NCBI GenBank assembly: GCA_902592985.1
Contig: CACJGR010000001.1
Location: forward strand, 1 to 64,000
Length of the DNA stretch: 64,000 bases
Direction: 5' to 3'
From: an uncultured Pelagibacteraceae bacterium
Lineage (GTDB): Bacteria > Pseudomonadota > Alphaproteobacteria > Pelagibacterales > Pelagibacteraceae
The notes beneath the pieces are model-generated. The model did not search any database and was not told the origin of the DNA. It saw only the letters and a list, made by a program, of their open reading frames with translations. Positions 43,601-52,453 of the stretch are shown piece by piece; within the stretch, counting starts at the first letter, position 1; the number at the start of each line of letters is the position of its first letter. The position numbers and the translations under genes are program-made.

Positions 43601-45291
43601 TGGACACCAAAAATGTGATAGCTGCAATAAGCTTATCGGCAGCCGTAATTATTATTTATGCTTTATTTTTTGGACCATCGCCAGAAGAAATAAAACAGAA
43701 CCAATTAAGGCAGAACCAATTAAAACAAGAACAAGTTCAAAAAAGCTCAGATACACCTAGTTTAGATCAGAATGAAAATTTTACTAAATTTACAAGAAAA
43801 GAAGCTTTAGCAAAAAATGAAAGAGTCCTGTTTGAAAATAATAGTGTAATTGGTTCTATTTCACTTAAAGGCGCAACAATAGATGATTTAACTTTTAAAG
43901 AATATAATGTTGAATTAAACAGTGATAAAAAAGTTGTTCTTTTAAATCCAAGAAATGTAGCGGACGGATATTTAATTGAAAGTGGTTTTGTAACAACAAA
44001 CAAAAACATTGATATTCCTGACTCAAAAACTGTTTGGAAAGTTCAAGGAAATAAAAAATTAACTAATAAAAATCCTATAAAATTAATATGGAGTAATGCT
44101 CAAGGAATTACTTTTGAAAAATATATTAGTTTGGATGATCAATTTTTATTTACAATAAAGCAAAAGATACTTAATTCATCAGATAAAACATATAATTTTT
44201 ATTCATACGGACAAATAATAAGAAACAAAATTCCACAAATATCTAACTTTTATATCTTGCATGAAGGGCCTATTGCTACATTGGATGATGAATTAATAGA
44301 AGAAGATTATGACGACATTCAAGAAACAAAATTTTCTCGGACTGCTCAAAAGGGATGGCTTGGAATAGGAGACAAATTTTGGATAAGTTCAATTATTCCA
44401 CCTAGAGGCAAAGAGTTCAAAACGACTTTTGATTATAAAAACAAATTTAGAGCTAATTTTATATCTGTTGAAGCAACTGAAGCTGGTCCAAATGATACTA
44501 TAGAAGAAGAAATTCAAATTATAGTTGCTGCTAAAAGTGTTAATGTTATTGATGGTTATGCTGAAAATCTAAGAATTGATAAGTTTGATTTAGTAATAGA
44601 TTGGGGCGTAATGTATTTCTTAACAAAACCATTATTCTTTGCAATTGACTACTTCTTTAAATTGTGTGGAAATTATGGAATAGCTATTATTTTAATAACA
44701 GTATGTATTAGATTATTATTCTTTCCTCTGGCGTCATTTTCGTTTCGATCGATGGGAAAGATGAAGCTTCTTCAACCAGAAATGGCAAGATTAAAAGAAC
44801 TTCATAAAGATGATAAAATGAAGTTGCAACAAGAGATGATGGCGCTTTACAAAAGAGAAAAAGTAAATCCTATGAGTGGGTGTCTACCAATACTAGTGCA
44901 GATCCCCGTATTCTTCGCTTTGTATAAAGTTTTGTTTGTAACGATTGAAATGCGTCACCAACCTTTTTATGGATGGATTAAAGATTTGTCTGACAAGGAT
45001 CCCACTACTGTTTTTAATCTTTTTGGTTTAATTCCTTGGGATCCACCTTCATTTTTAATAATTGGTGCATGGCCAATAGCAATGGGTGTAAGCATGTGGA
45101 TACAGCAAAAACTGAATCCAAAACCGCCTGATCCTGTACAACAAAAGATTTTTGCTTTCTTTCCTATATTTCTTACAGTAATACTCGCGCCATTTCCGTC
45201 TGGTTTAGTCATTTATTGGACTTTTAACAACCTGTTAACTCTACTGCAACAATGGTTTATCCAGAGAAAAATGACTGTTAAAACAACATAG
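43600..45291 (+). CDS. yidC: Membrane protein insertase YidC
   Basis: 563 aa. Helix 1 (about 6-26), a large periplasmic beta domain (to about 340), then a five-helix insertase core: CGNYGIAIILITVCIRLLFF, the KMKLLQPEMARLKELHKDD cytoplasmic hairpin, NPMSGCLPILVQIPVFFALY, and FPSGLVIYWTFNNLLTLLQQ. Gram-negative type. Its stop directly abuts the argB ATG; engB, which often lies here in alphaproteobacteria, is absent. Confidence 0.95.
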   Translation: MDTKNVIAAISLSAAVIIIYALFFGPSPEEIKQNQLRQNQLKQEQVQKSSDTPSLDQNENFTKFTRKEALAKNERVLFENNSVIGSISLKGATIDDLTFKEYNVELNSDKKVVLLNPRNVADGYLIESGFVTTNKNIDIPDSKTVWKVQGNKKLTNKNPIKLIWSNAQGITFEKYISLDDQFLFTIKQKILNSSDKTYNFYSYGQIIRNKIPQISNFYILHEGPIATLDDELIEEDYDDIQETKFSRTAQKGWLGIGDKFWISSIIPPRGKEFKTTFDYKNKFRANFISVEATEAGPNDTIEEEIQIIVAAKSVNVIDGYAENLRIDKFDLVIDWGVMYFLTKPLFFAIDYFFKLCGNYGIAIILITVCIRLLFFPLASFSFRSMGKMKLLQPEMARLKELHKDDKMKLQQEMMALYKREKVNPMSGCLPILVQIPVFFALYKVLFVTIEMRHQPFYGWIKDLSDKDPTTVFNLFGLIPWDPPSFLIIGAWPIAMGVSMWIQQKLNPKPPDPVQQKIFAFFPIFLTVILAPFPSGLVIYWTFNNLLTLLQQWFIQRKMTVKTT

Positions 45292-46155
45292 ATGTCATTC
45301 TTAAAAGAAGAAGAATTAAAAAACATCTTACCAATTAATGGGCCATCCGTTGAAGAAGTAAAAAAATATTTAAATAAATATGAAAATGAATATATTTGCA
45401 TCAAAATAGGTGGATCAATACTTGAAGACTTAATTTTATTTAAAACTTTAATTAAAGATATATCCATACTTAAAAAACTGAATTTTAATCCTATTTTAAT
45501 TCATGGGGGAGGCAAGAGACTAACAGCTAAACTTAGCCAATTAAATGTTAAGAGTAATTTCGTTTCTGGTTTAAGAGTTTCTGATGGTAAAGTCATAAAT
45601 ATTATAGAAGATGTATTCGTTAAGTTTAATAAAGAAATAGTTGAAGAATTTAAAAATAATTCATCAAAAGCTAGAAGTATCACTAGTAAAGAAAATAATA
45701 TTATTAACGTTAATACAGTAAGTAAAAATTTGGGATTTGTGGGAAAACCAAATAAGATCAATACGGAAATTTTGAAAGAAATTATTAAAGCTAATGAAAT
45801 ACCTGTAATAGCGCCACTAGGCTTAAATTCTGAAAGTCAAGTACACAACATCAATGCCGATGAAGTGGCAACAGCAACAGCTAGCGCATTAAATGCAAGA
45901 AGACTAATAATAATTAGTGATGTAGCAGGAGTACTTGATAAAGATAATAACTTAATTTCAGAAATAAACTCAAATAAAGTAAAAGAAATGATTGTAAGTG
46001 GTGAAATTTCTGGGGGAATGCTGCCAAAACTGAATAACGCTATTAGTATTGCAAGTAAAGTAAAGGGAACAGTAATAATTGACGGCAGAACTATGCATTC
46101 AATACTACATGAATTACTATCAGATAAAGGTTCCGGCACATTAATTAGAAAATGA
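45292..46155 (+). CDS. argB: Acetylglutamate kinase
   Basis: Second step of arginine synthesis. 287 aa amino-acid-kinase fold. CIKIGGSILED and LIHGGGKRLTAKLSQL bind ATP and N-acetylglutamate; NINADEVATATASALNARRL and GGMLPKLNNAISIA follow in order. The start overlaps no gene, but its stop overlaps the next ATG by 4 nt, so it is coupled downstream. The last residues (SGTLIRK) fit the family end. Confidence 0.95.
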   Translation: MSFLKEEELKNILPINGPSVEEVKKYLNKYENEYICIKIGGSILEDLILFKTLIKDISILKKLNFNPILIHGGGKRLTAKLSQLNVKSNFVSGLRVSDGKVINIIEDVFVKFNKEIVEEFKNNSSKARSITSKENNIINVNTVSKNLGFVGKPNKINTEILKEIIKANEIPVIAPLGLNSESQVHNINADEVATATASALNARRLIIISDVAGVLDKDNNLISEINSNKVKEMIVSGEISGGMLPKLNNAISIASKVKGTVIIDGRTMHSILHELLSDKGSGTLIRK

Positions 46156-46823
46156 AAGAGCTAACTAATATAAAATATTGGATATTTGATTTGGATAATA
46201 CATTATACAGTGGCCAGACAAAAGTTTTCTCAGAAGTAGACAAAAAAATGTCAGCTTATATTTCAAAAAAACTAAATGTAGATCTAATTAAAGCAAAAAA
46301 AATTCAAAAAAAATATTTTTACGATACAGGAACAACTCTGTCTGGTTTGATGAAATACAACAATATAAACCCACATGAGTTTCTTGAATTTGTTCATGAC
46401 ATAGACATCAGCTGGTTACCAAAAGATTTATTATTAAGAGAAGAATTAATTAAAATCAAAGAAAAAAAATATATATTTACTAATGGCTCACATTCTCATG
46501 TAAAAAACATTACTAACCAATTAGGAATTGAAGATTTGTTTGATGGAGCTTTTGCCATTACTGATGCTGACTTTATACCTAAACCTTCGATAGAACCTTA
46601 TAAAAAAATAATTAAAAAATTTAATCTAGATCCAGAAAAATCAATATTAATCGAAGATATTGCACATAATTTAAAACAAGCAAAATTTTTAGGAATGAAA
46701 ACAGTTTGGCTTGAAAATAATGAACACTTTGCTAGCAAAGACAAAGATAAGCCATATATTGATTATAAGATTAAGAACCTGCCTAGTTTTTTGCAGAAAA
46801 TTAATATATTAAAAGCAGCATAA
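46152..46823 (+). CDS. HAD-family pyrimidine 5'-nucleotidase-like protein
   Basis: 223 aa. HAD motif I is FDLDNTLYSG (residues 12-21), motif II is the FTNGSHSH stretch, and motif IV is LIEDIAHNL. The SDT1/PPase-like group with this cap arrangement includes pyrimidine nucleotidases, and this gene commonly follows argB in alphaproteobacteria. Substrate is inferred from family only. Confidence 0.82.
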   Translation: MKELTNIKYWIFDLDNTLYSGQTKVFSEVDKKMSAYISKKLNVDLIKAKKIQKKYFYDTGTTLSGLMKYNNINPHEFLEFVHDIDISWLPKDLLLREELIKIKEKKYIFTNGSHSHVKNITNQLGIEDLFDGAFAITDADFIPKPSIEPYKKIIKKFNLDPEKSILIEDIAHNLKQAKFLGMKTVWLENNEHFASKDKDKPYIDYKIKNLPSFLQKINILKAA

Positions 46824-46827
46824 AATT

Positions 46828-47658
46828 ATGAATGATTTAGAAAAAATTATAAATGAAGCTTGGGAAAAAAAAGACCAAGTTAATAAAAATTCAGATAAAT
46901 CTCTTATAGATTCTATTAATAAAATTATAGAAGATTTAGATCAGGGCAAAATAAGAGTTGCTGAAAAAATTAACGGAGCGTGGACAACTCATCAATACAT
47001 CAAGAAAGCAGTAATGTTGAGCTTTAGAGTTTATGAAATGGAAATATTATCAGGTCCTTATTCATCATGGTATGATAAAGGACACTTAGTAAAAGGAAAA
47101 ACAGCTGGTTGGAGTAAAGACGAATTTACAAAAGCAGGATTTAGAATGCTTCCAAACTCGCCAGTAAGAAGAGGATCTTTTATTGGGAAAAATGCTGTTT
47201 TAATGCCATGCTTTGTAAATATTGGAGCATACATTGGATCCGGTACAATGATGGACACTTTTTCAAGAGCAGGTAGCTGTTGTCAAATAGGAGAAAATTG
47301 TCATATTTCTGCTGGAAGCGGTGTGGGCGGCGTTTTAGAACCAGCACAAGCATTACCAACTATTATTGAGTCAAATGTTTTTTTAGGCGCAATGTCTGAG
47401 GTTGTAGAGGGAGTAATCGTATGCGAAGGTTCAGTATTAAGTATGGGAATGTATATAGGTCAGTCAACTAAAATTGTTGATAGAAAGACTGGAAAAATCA
47501 CATATGGAAAAATACCTCCTTACTCAGTTGTAGTACCTGGTTCATTACCAGATAAGAAAAATCCAACTGGTCCTTCTTTAAATTGCGCAGTAATAATTAA
47601 ACAAGTGGATGAAAAAACTAGATCAAAAACATCAATAAATGATCTATTAAGAGAATAA
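46828..47658 (+). CDS. dapD: Tetrahydrodipicolinate N-succinyltransferase
   Basis: Lysine/diaminopimelate pathway, succinylase branch. 276 aa: an N-terminal helical domain (about 1-95), then left-handed beta-helix hexapeptide repeats (VLMPCFVNIGAYIGSGTMMD, GENCHISAGSGVGGVLEP), with PPYSVVVPGSLP near the end. It is followed by dapE after 4 nt, so the two consecutive reactions share an operon. Confidence 0.95.
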   Translation: MNDLEKIINEAWEKKDQVNKNSDKSLIDSINKIIEDLDQGKIRVAEKINGAWTTHQYIKKAVMLSFRVYEMEILSGPYSSWYDKGHLVKGKTAGWSKDEFTKAGFRMLPNSPVRRGSFIGKNAVLMPCFVNIGAYIGSGTMMDTFSRAGSCCQIGENCHISAGSGVGGVLEPAQALPTIIESNVFLGAMSEVVEGVIVCEGSVLSMGMYIGQSTKIVDRKTGKITYGKIPPYSVVVPGSLPDKKNPTGPSLNCAVIIKQVDEKTRSKTSINDLLRE

Positions 47659-47662
47659 GTTA

Positions 47663-48814
47663 ATGCCAATATTAAATGAATTAAAACTAGCCAAAGAGCT
47701 AATGATGTTTCCAAGTATTACACCAATAGATGCCGGAGCAATAAATTTTCTATCAAAAAAATTAAGATCTATAGGATTTAAATGTAAAATTTTAGAATTT
47801 AAATCAAAAAATTCAAAGCCCGTTAAAAATTTATATGCAAAATTAGGAAAATCTGAGCCAAATTTTTGTTATGCGGGTCATACAGATGTCGTGCCACCAG
47901 GCAATTTAAACGATTGGACTGTAAATCCATTCAAACCTGCAGTTAAGAGAAATTATTTAATTGGCAGAGGTGCAAATGATATGAAAGCTTCTATTGCTTG
48001 TTTTGTTTCAGCAGTAAGTAAATTTAAAAGCAAAAAATTTAAAGGTTCAATAAGCTTACTAATTACAGGAGATGAAGAAGGTGAAGCTATCAATGGTTCA
48101 AAAAAAGTTGTTGAATATTTAAAAAGAAAAAAAGAAAAAATTAATTTTTGTTTAGTAGGAGAACCTACAAATCAAAACAAGCTTGGAGAAATGATAAAAA
48201 TTGGTAGAAGAGGAAGCATAACTGGATTTCTTACAGTTCATGGAGTGCAGGGTCATGTGGCATATCCACATGATGCCAATAATCCTGCTCCAATTATGGT
48301 AAAAATATTAAATAAAATAGAAAATATAAAACTTGATAAAGGAACAAAAAATTTTCAGCCTTCAAATCTAGAAATAGTTAAAATGAATATTGAAAATACA
48401 GCTGATAACGTTATTCCTTCAGAAGCATCAGCTACATTCAATATAAGATTTAATAATAAACATTCATCAAGTTCTTTAAAAAGAAAGCTAAATAATATTT
48501 TTCGAAAAATTTGTAAAGAAAATAAGTGTTCATTTAAAATTTCTTACATGGTATCGGGTGAAGCTTTTATAACAGTTCCCAACCAAACAACTAAAATGAT
48601 TCAAAATACTATTAAAAAAATAACAAAAATAAAACCAAAATTATCAACATCTGGTGGAACATCTGATGCAAGATTTATAAGAAAAATATCGCCATGTGTC
48701 GAATTTGGTCTGGTTGGAAAAACTATGCATAAAATTGACGAAGCAGTTTCGGTCACAGATCTCAAAAAATTAACCAATATATATAAAAATATTTTAGAAA
48801 ATTATTTTAAATGA
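47663..48814 (+). CDS. dapE: Succinyl-diaminopimelate desuccinylase
   Basis: Releases succinate to give LL-diaminopimelate for lysine and peptidoglycan. 383 aa M20 metallopeptidase. Metal ligands: YAGHTDVVPPG (His/Asp), GRGANDMKAS (Asp), GDEEGEA (catalytic and bridging Glu) and TSGGTSDARF; HGVQGHVAYPH is the dimerisation-domain His motif. Its stop overlaps the HDAC gene ATG by 4 nt. Confidence 0.95.
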   Translation: MPILNELKLAKELMMFPSITPIDAGAINFLSKKLRSIGFKCKILEFKSKNSKPVKNLYAKLGKSEPNFCYAGHTDVVPPGNLNDWTVNPFKPAVKRNYLIGRGANDMKASIACFVSAVSKFKSKKFKGSISLLITGDEEGEAINGSKKVVEYLKRKKEKINFCLVGEPTNQNKLGEMIKIGRRGSITGFLTVHGVQGHVAYPHDANNPAPIMVKILNKIENIKLDKGTKNFQPSNLEIVKMNIENTADNVIPSEASATFNIRFNNKHSSSSLKRKLNNIFRKICKENKCSFKISYMVSGEAFITVPNQTTKMIQNTIKKITKIKPKLSTSGGTSDARFIRKISPCVEFGLVGKTMHKIDEAVSVTDLKKLTNIYKNILENYFK

Positions 48815-49740
48815 GTACAGCCATTATTACATCAAATACATCGCTGAATCATAATGCTGGTATGTCTGAACACCCAGAAAAACCAGAAAGAATAACTGCG
48901 ATAGTAGAAATTTTAAAAAAAAATAAGAAATTGATTTGGAAAAAAACAAAAAATTTTGACAAAGAAATATTAAAAGCTACCCACACACCAGATCATGTGG
49001 ATAAAGTTAATAAAGCTTTTCCTGAAAAAGGTTTGCATTTCCTAGATGCAGATACAATTATAAGTCCTGGCAGTAAAGATGCATCTTATGATGCAGTTGG
49101 ATCAATTATTACTGGTATAGATGGAATTGAAAATGGAGAATTTAACAATTTCTTTGCTTGTGTTCGTCCGCCTGGTCACCACGCCACAAAGGACACTAGT
49201 ATGGGTTTCTGTATTTTTAACTCAATAAGTTGCGGTGCGATGTACCTATTAAAAAAATATAAATATAAAAAAATCTTGATATTAGATTTTGATATTCATC
49301 ATGGAAACGGCACGGCAGATATTTTTTACAATAATGAAAGTGTTTGTTACATAAGTCTTCATCAATATCCTTTTTATCCTGGAATATCTGGGAGTGCTGA
49401 AAATAGAGGTCTTTATAACAATTGCCTAAATATTCCTCTGCCAGCTGGAACTGGATCCAGAGAATACTTTGATGCTTTTGAACATGCATTAAAAAAAATA
49501 AAAGAGTTTAAACCCGAATATGTACTTACTTCAGCTGGGTTCGACGCTAATTTTCAAGATCCAATAGGACAGTTCAATTTACAATCAAAAGACTTTTATG
49601 AAATAACCAAAAGAATACTTGTTTACGCAAAAAAATACTGTAATGGAAAGGTTGGATCCATTTTGGAGGGTGGATACAATTTATTTCAGACTGCTGAAAG
49701 TGCAAATGAACATGTTAACGCACTCTTAGAATTTAATTGA
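48811..49740 (+). CDS. Histone-deacetylase-family amidohydrolase
   Basis: 309 aa zinc deacetylase of the arginase/HDAC fold. Motifs: HPEKPERI, RPPGHHA, the metal/catalytic ILDFDIHHGNGTADIFY, GFDAN...DP, and EGGYN at the C-terminus. Bacterial members remove acetyl groups from polyamines (AphA-type) or proteins (AcuC-type). It is coupled to dapE by an ATGA overlap and is followed after 30 nt by a SET-domain gene, an unusual neighbour. Confidence 0.9.
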   Translation: MSTAIITSNTSLNHNAGMSEHPEKPERITAIVEILKKNKKLIWKKTKNFDKEILKATHTPDHVDKVNKAFPEKGLHFLDADTIISPGSKDASYDAVGSIITGIDGIENGEFNNFFACVRPPGHHATKDTSMGFCIFNSISCGAMYLLKKYKYKKILILDFDIHHGNGTADIFYNNESVCYISLHQYPFYPGISGSAENRGLYNNCLNIPLPAGTGSREYFDAFEHALKKIKEFKPEYVLTSAGFDANFQDPIGQFNLQSKDFYEITKRILVYAKKYCNGKVGSILEGGYNLFQTAESANEHVNALLEFN

Positions 49741-49770
49741 AAATCTAAAATTATTTATTAAAGAGTGCTA

Positions 49771-50259
49771 ATGAAACTTTATAAAATTAAAAAATCAAAT
49801 ATTGATAGAAATGGAAGAGGTCTTTACGCTAGTAAAGATATTAAAGAAGGAACTAAAATTATTGATTATGTTGGAAAAATTATTACTAAAAAAAAATCTG
49901 ATCAATCTGAAAAATTCGATAATTCAAAACCAATTTATTTATTTAATCTAAATAGTAGGTATGACCTTGATGGAGATTTTTCATGGAATACTGCTAAATT
50001 AATTAATCACTCATGTTCAAATAATTGCGATTATGAGGGCCAAGGTTTAAAACTTTGGGTGGTTGCTATAAAAGATATTAAAAAAGGTGAAGAGCTAACT
50101 TGCGATTACGGCTTTGGGTATGATCAAAATTTTAAACAGTTTCCTTGTAAATGTGAATCTGAAAACTGTTGTGGCTATATTGTGCGCGCAGAATCCAGAT
50201 GGCGCATTAATAAAAGATTTGGCCTAGGTAATAAAAAAAATAATAGACTTAATAGATAA
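49771..50259 (+). CDS. SET-domain protein-lysine methyltransferase-like
   Basis: 162 aa from the ATG at 49771 (the GTG at 49765 is the track's start). The SET core is complete: GRGLYASKDIKEGT, NHSCSNNCDYE, EELTCDYGFG and a post-SET CKCESENC Cys cluster that would bind zinc. This is a protein-lysine methyltransferase fold known from eukaryotic histone enzymes and a minority of bacteria. The substrate is unknown. The gene's 3' end overlaps the convergent truA by 11 nt. Confidence 0.88.
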   Translation: MKLYKIKKSNIDRNGRGLYASKDIKEGTKIIDYVGKIITKKKSDQSEKFDNSKPIYLFNLNSRYDLDGDFSWNTAKLINHSCSNNCDYEGQGLKLWVVAIKDIKKGEELTCDYGFGYDQNFKQFPCKCESENCCGYIVRAESRWRINKRFGLGNKKNNRLNR

Positions 50260-50989
50260 CTTTCTCCAAAAATAATCCATTTGAAGGTGCTGGTGGTGCA
50301 CATAAAGTTCTTTTTTTTGATTTAAAAATTCTTTCAAATTTTTTCAAATTCCATTTTTTTTCAGCTAGATACTTTAAACAACCAACCATAGACCTAACTT
50401 GCTGCTGTAAAAAAGACTGAGATCTAAATTGAATTTGTATTTTATTTTTTACTTCTTTTATTTTAACTGACTTTATTGTTCTAATGGGACTTTTGGCGCT
50501 ACAACTAGAGGCTCTAAATGTTGAAAAATCATGAGTTCCCAATAATTTTTTAGCACCTTTTTTCATTAATTTTAAATCTAATTTTTTTCTAATATGCCAT
50601 CCTCTATTTTTTTCAATTGAAGGCTTACTAATTCTATTGAAAATAATATATGTGTAAATTCGTTGTTTAGCTGAAAATCTTGCATGAAAATTTAAACTTC
50701 TTTTTTTTATATTTGTTATCGAAATTAATTTCATATTTAAAAAAAAATTTATCGATTGCAAAAACTTACTTGAATTTTCAATTCTTTTTTTACAATCAAA
50801 GTGAGCTGATTGTTCAATTGCGTGAACGCCAGAATCTGTGCGTCCAGAACCAACAAGATTTATTTTTTCTTTTAAAAGTTTAGATATTTTATCTTGAATT
50901 AATTTTTGTACAGATTGTCCTTTAAACTGAATTTGCCAGCCAATAAAATTAGTCCCAACATATTCAATTAAAATTTGGTACCTATGCAT
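50249..50989 (-). CDS. truA: tRNA pseudouridine(38-40) synthase
   Basis: Makes pseudouridine at positions 38-40 of the anticodon arm. 246 aa. The catalytic Asp lies in GSGRTDSGVHA (about residues 47-57), and the IEYVGTNFIGWQIQ start is standard. It overlaps fmt by 8 nt. With fmt and def on the same strand it forms a translation-related operon. Confidence 0.94.
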   Translation of the reverse strand: MHRYQILIEYVGTNFIGWQIQFKGQSVQKLIQDKISKLLKEKINLVGSGRTDSGVHAIEQSAHFDCKKRIENSSKFLQSINFFLNMKLISITNIKKRSLNFHARFSAKQRIYTYIIFNRISKPSIEKNRGWHIRKKLDLKLMKKGAKKLLGTHDFSTFRASSCSAKSPIRTIKSVKIKEVKNKIQIQFRSQSFLQQQVRSMVGCLKYLAEKKWNLKKFERIFKSKKRTLCAPPAPSNGLFLEKVIY

Positions 50990-51911
50990 TGTTCAAATTT
51001 GACCCTTTTTTTATTTGGGATCCAAGCATAAATTCTTTAGTATTCTGAGGTCTTTTTCCTTCTCTTTGTATTTCCAAAATTTTGATAGATTTATCACTAC
51101 AACTAATTTCTAAATAATCGTCTAATACTGATCCTATTTTACCCATACCATTGCTAATTTCAGCTTTTAAAACTTTATATCTTTCACCATTATAAATAAA
51201 CCAAGCCCCTGGACTTGGGTATAAACCATTGACTTTTCCAATAATACTTTCTGCAGAATTATTCCAATCAATTTTTCCTTCTAATTTTTCAATTTTATCT
51301 GCGTATGTAGCTTCTTCATGAGCCTGCTTTTTGAATTCCAATTTATCCTCTAAAATTTTATCAATATTATCTAAAATTTTTTCTGCTGCTAATGCAGATA
51401 ATTTGTCCGATATAATTTGAGCATTATCATTATTCTTAACATTTAATTTATAAGAGTTGCATACGGGTCCACTATCCAACTTTTCATTAATCTTCATAAT
51501 ACTAATGCCTGTTTGTTTGTCTAAATTCATTATTGATCTTTGAATTGGAGCTGCCCCTCTCCACTTAGGTAAAAGAGAAGCATGAATATTAATAAAACCT
51601 TTTTTAGTTAAACTTAATATTTCTTTTGGAATAATTTGACCATAAGCAACTACAATAGCAATATCCGCATTTAATTTTTTTAAATATTCATATTCTTCTT
51701 TATTGTTTTTTAAAGATACAGGAGTTCTAAACTCTAAATTTAATGTTTCGGATATACCTTGTATTGGTGATTTATTAATTCTTTGACCTCTTTTTGATTT
51801 TTGTGCTGGTTGTGTATAAACAACAGATACTGGATATCCATTTTGATATAAAGATTTTAAAATTGGCACAGCAAAAAAGGGTGTGCCCATAAAGACAATT
51901 TTTTTTAACAT
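50982..51911 (-). CDS. fmt: Methionyl-tRNA formyltransferase
   Basis: Formylates initiator Met-tRNA. 309 aa. FMGTPFFAVPIL start, the active-site NIHASLLPKWRGAAPIQ, and the C-terminal OB-type domain with VLKAEISN are present. It lies 3 nt after def, the enzyme that later removes the formyl group, a common pairing. Confidence 0.95.
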   Translation of the reverse strand: MLKKIVFMGTPFFAVPILKSLYQNGYPVSVVYTQPAQKSKRGQRINKSPIQGISETLNLEFRTPVSLKNNKEEYEYLKKLNADIAIVVAYGQIIPKEILSLTKKGFINIHASLLPKWRGAAPIQRSIMNLDKQTGISIMKINEKLDSGPVCNSYKLNVKNNDNAQIISDKLSALAAEKILDNIDKILEDKLEFKKQAHEEATYADKIEKLEGKIDWNNSAESIIGKVNGLYPSPGAWFIYNGERYKVLKAEISNGMGKIGSVLDDYLEISCSDKSIKILEIQREGKRPQNTKEFMLGSQIKKGSNLNNA

Positions 51912-51914
51912 TAA

Positions 51915-52439
51915 TTAAACAACAATTCTGTCAGGCTTTTTTTTTTGCTTGGAAAGTTTTTTAATGATTATTGATTTTTTTAATTTAGATAAATAGTCAA
52001 TAAATAAAATTCCTTCTAGGTGATCTATCTCATGTTGAATACATGTTGCTAATAAACCTTCTGCTTTAAGTAATTTTTTTTCTCCATTATAATCTAAATA
52101 TTCTATTTCACATTTGTTTGGTCTATCAATTTCTGCAAATTGATTTGGTACTGATAAACAACCTTCTTCATAAGTTGATTGTTCTGCAGCTTTATTAAGA
52201 ATAATTGGATTAACAAAATACAGAGGATTTTTGTTTGTTTGATCCTTACTAATATCCATCACTATTATTCTTTTTGGAAAACCAATTTGTATTGCAGCAA
52301 GACCTATACCATTTGCTGCATACATAGTTTCAATCATATCATCCATTAATTTCTGTTCATTTTCTCCAACATTATCGATGGGTTGAGAAATTTGTCTTAG
52401 TAATTTATTAGGCTCTGTTAAAATTGTTTTAACTGTCAT
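51915..52439 (-). CDS. def: Peptide deformylase
   Basis: Removes N-formyl from new proteins. 174 aa metalloprotease fold. The three family motifs are GIGLAAIQIG (about 45-54), EEGCLSVP (about 90-97) with the metal Cys, and QHEIDHLEG (about 136-144) with two His ligands and the catalytic Glu. It starts 14 nt downstream of a large unknown exported protein gene. Confidence 0.95.
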   Translation of the reverse strand: MTVKTILTEPNKLLRQISQPIDNVGENEQKLMDDMIETMYAANGIGLAAIQIGFPKRIIVMDISKDQTNKNPLYFVNPIILNKAAEQSTYEEGCLSVPNQFAEIDRPNKCEIEYLDYNGEKKLLKAEGLLATCIQHEIDHLEGILFIDYLSKLKKSIIIKKLSKQKKKPDRIVV

Positions 52440-52453
52440 AATTTATTATTATT

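Noticed and set aside
45501-46139. Minus-strand ORFs opposite argB and many similar ORFs
   Set aside because: They are antisense shadows of well-supported genes, low-complexity and without family motifs.
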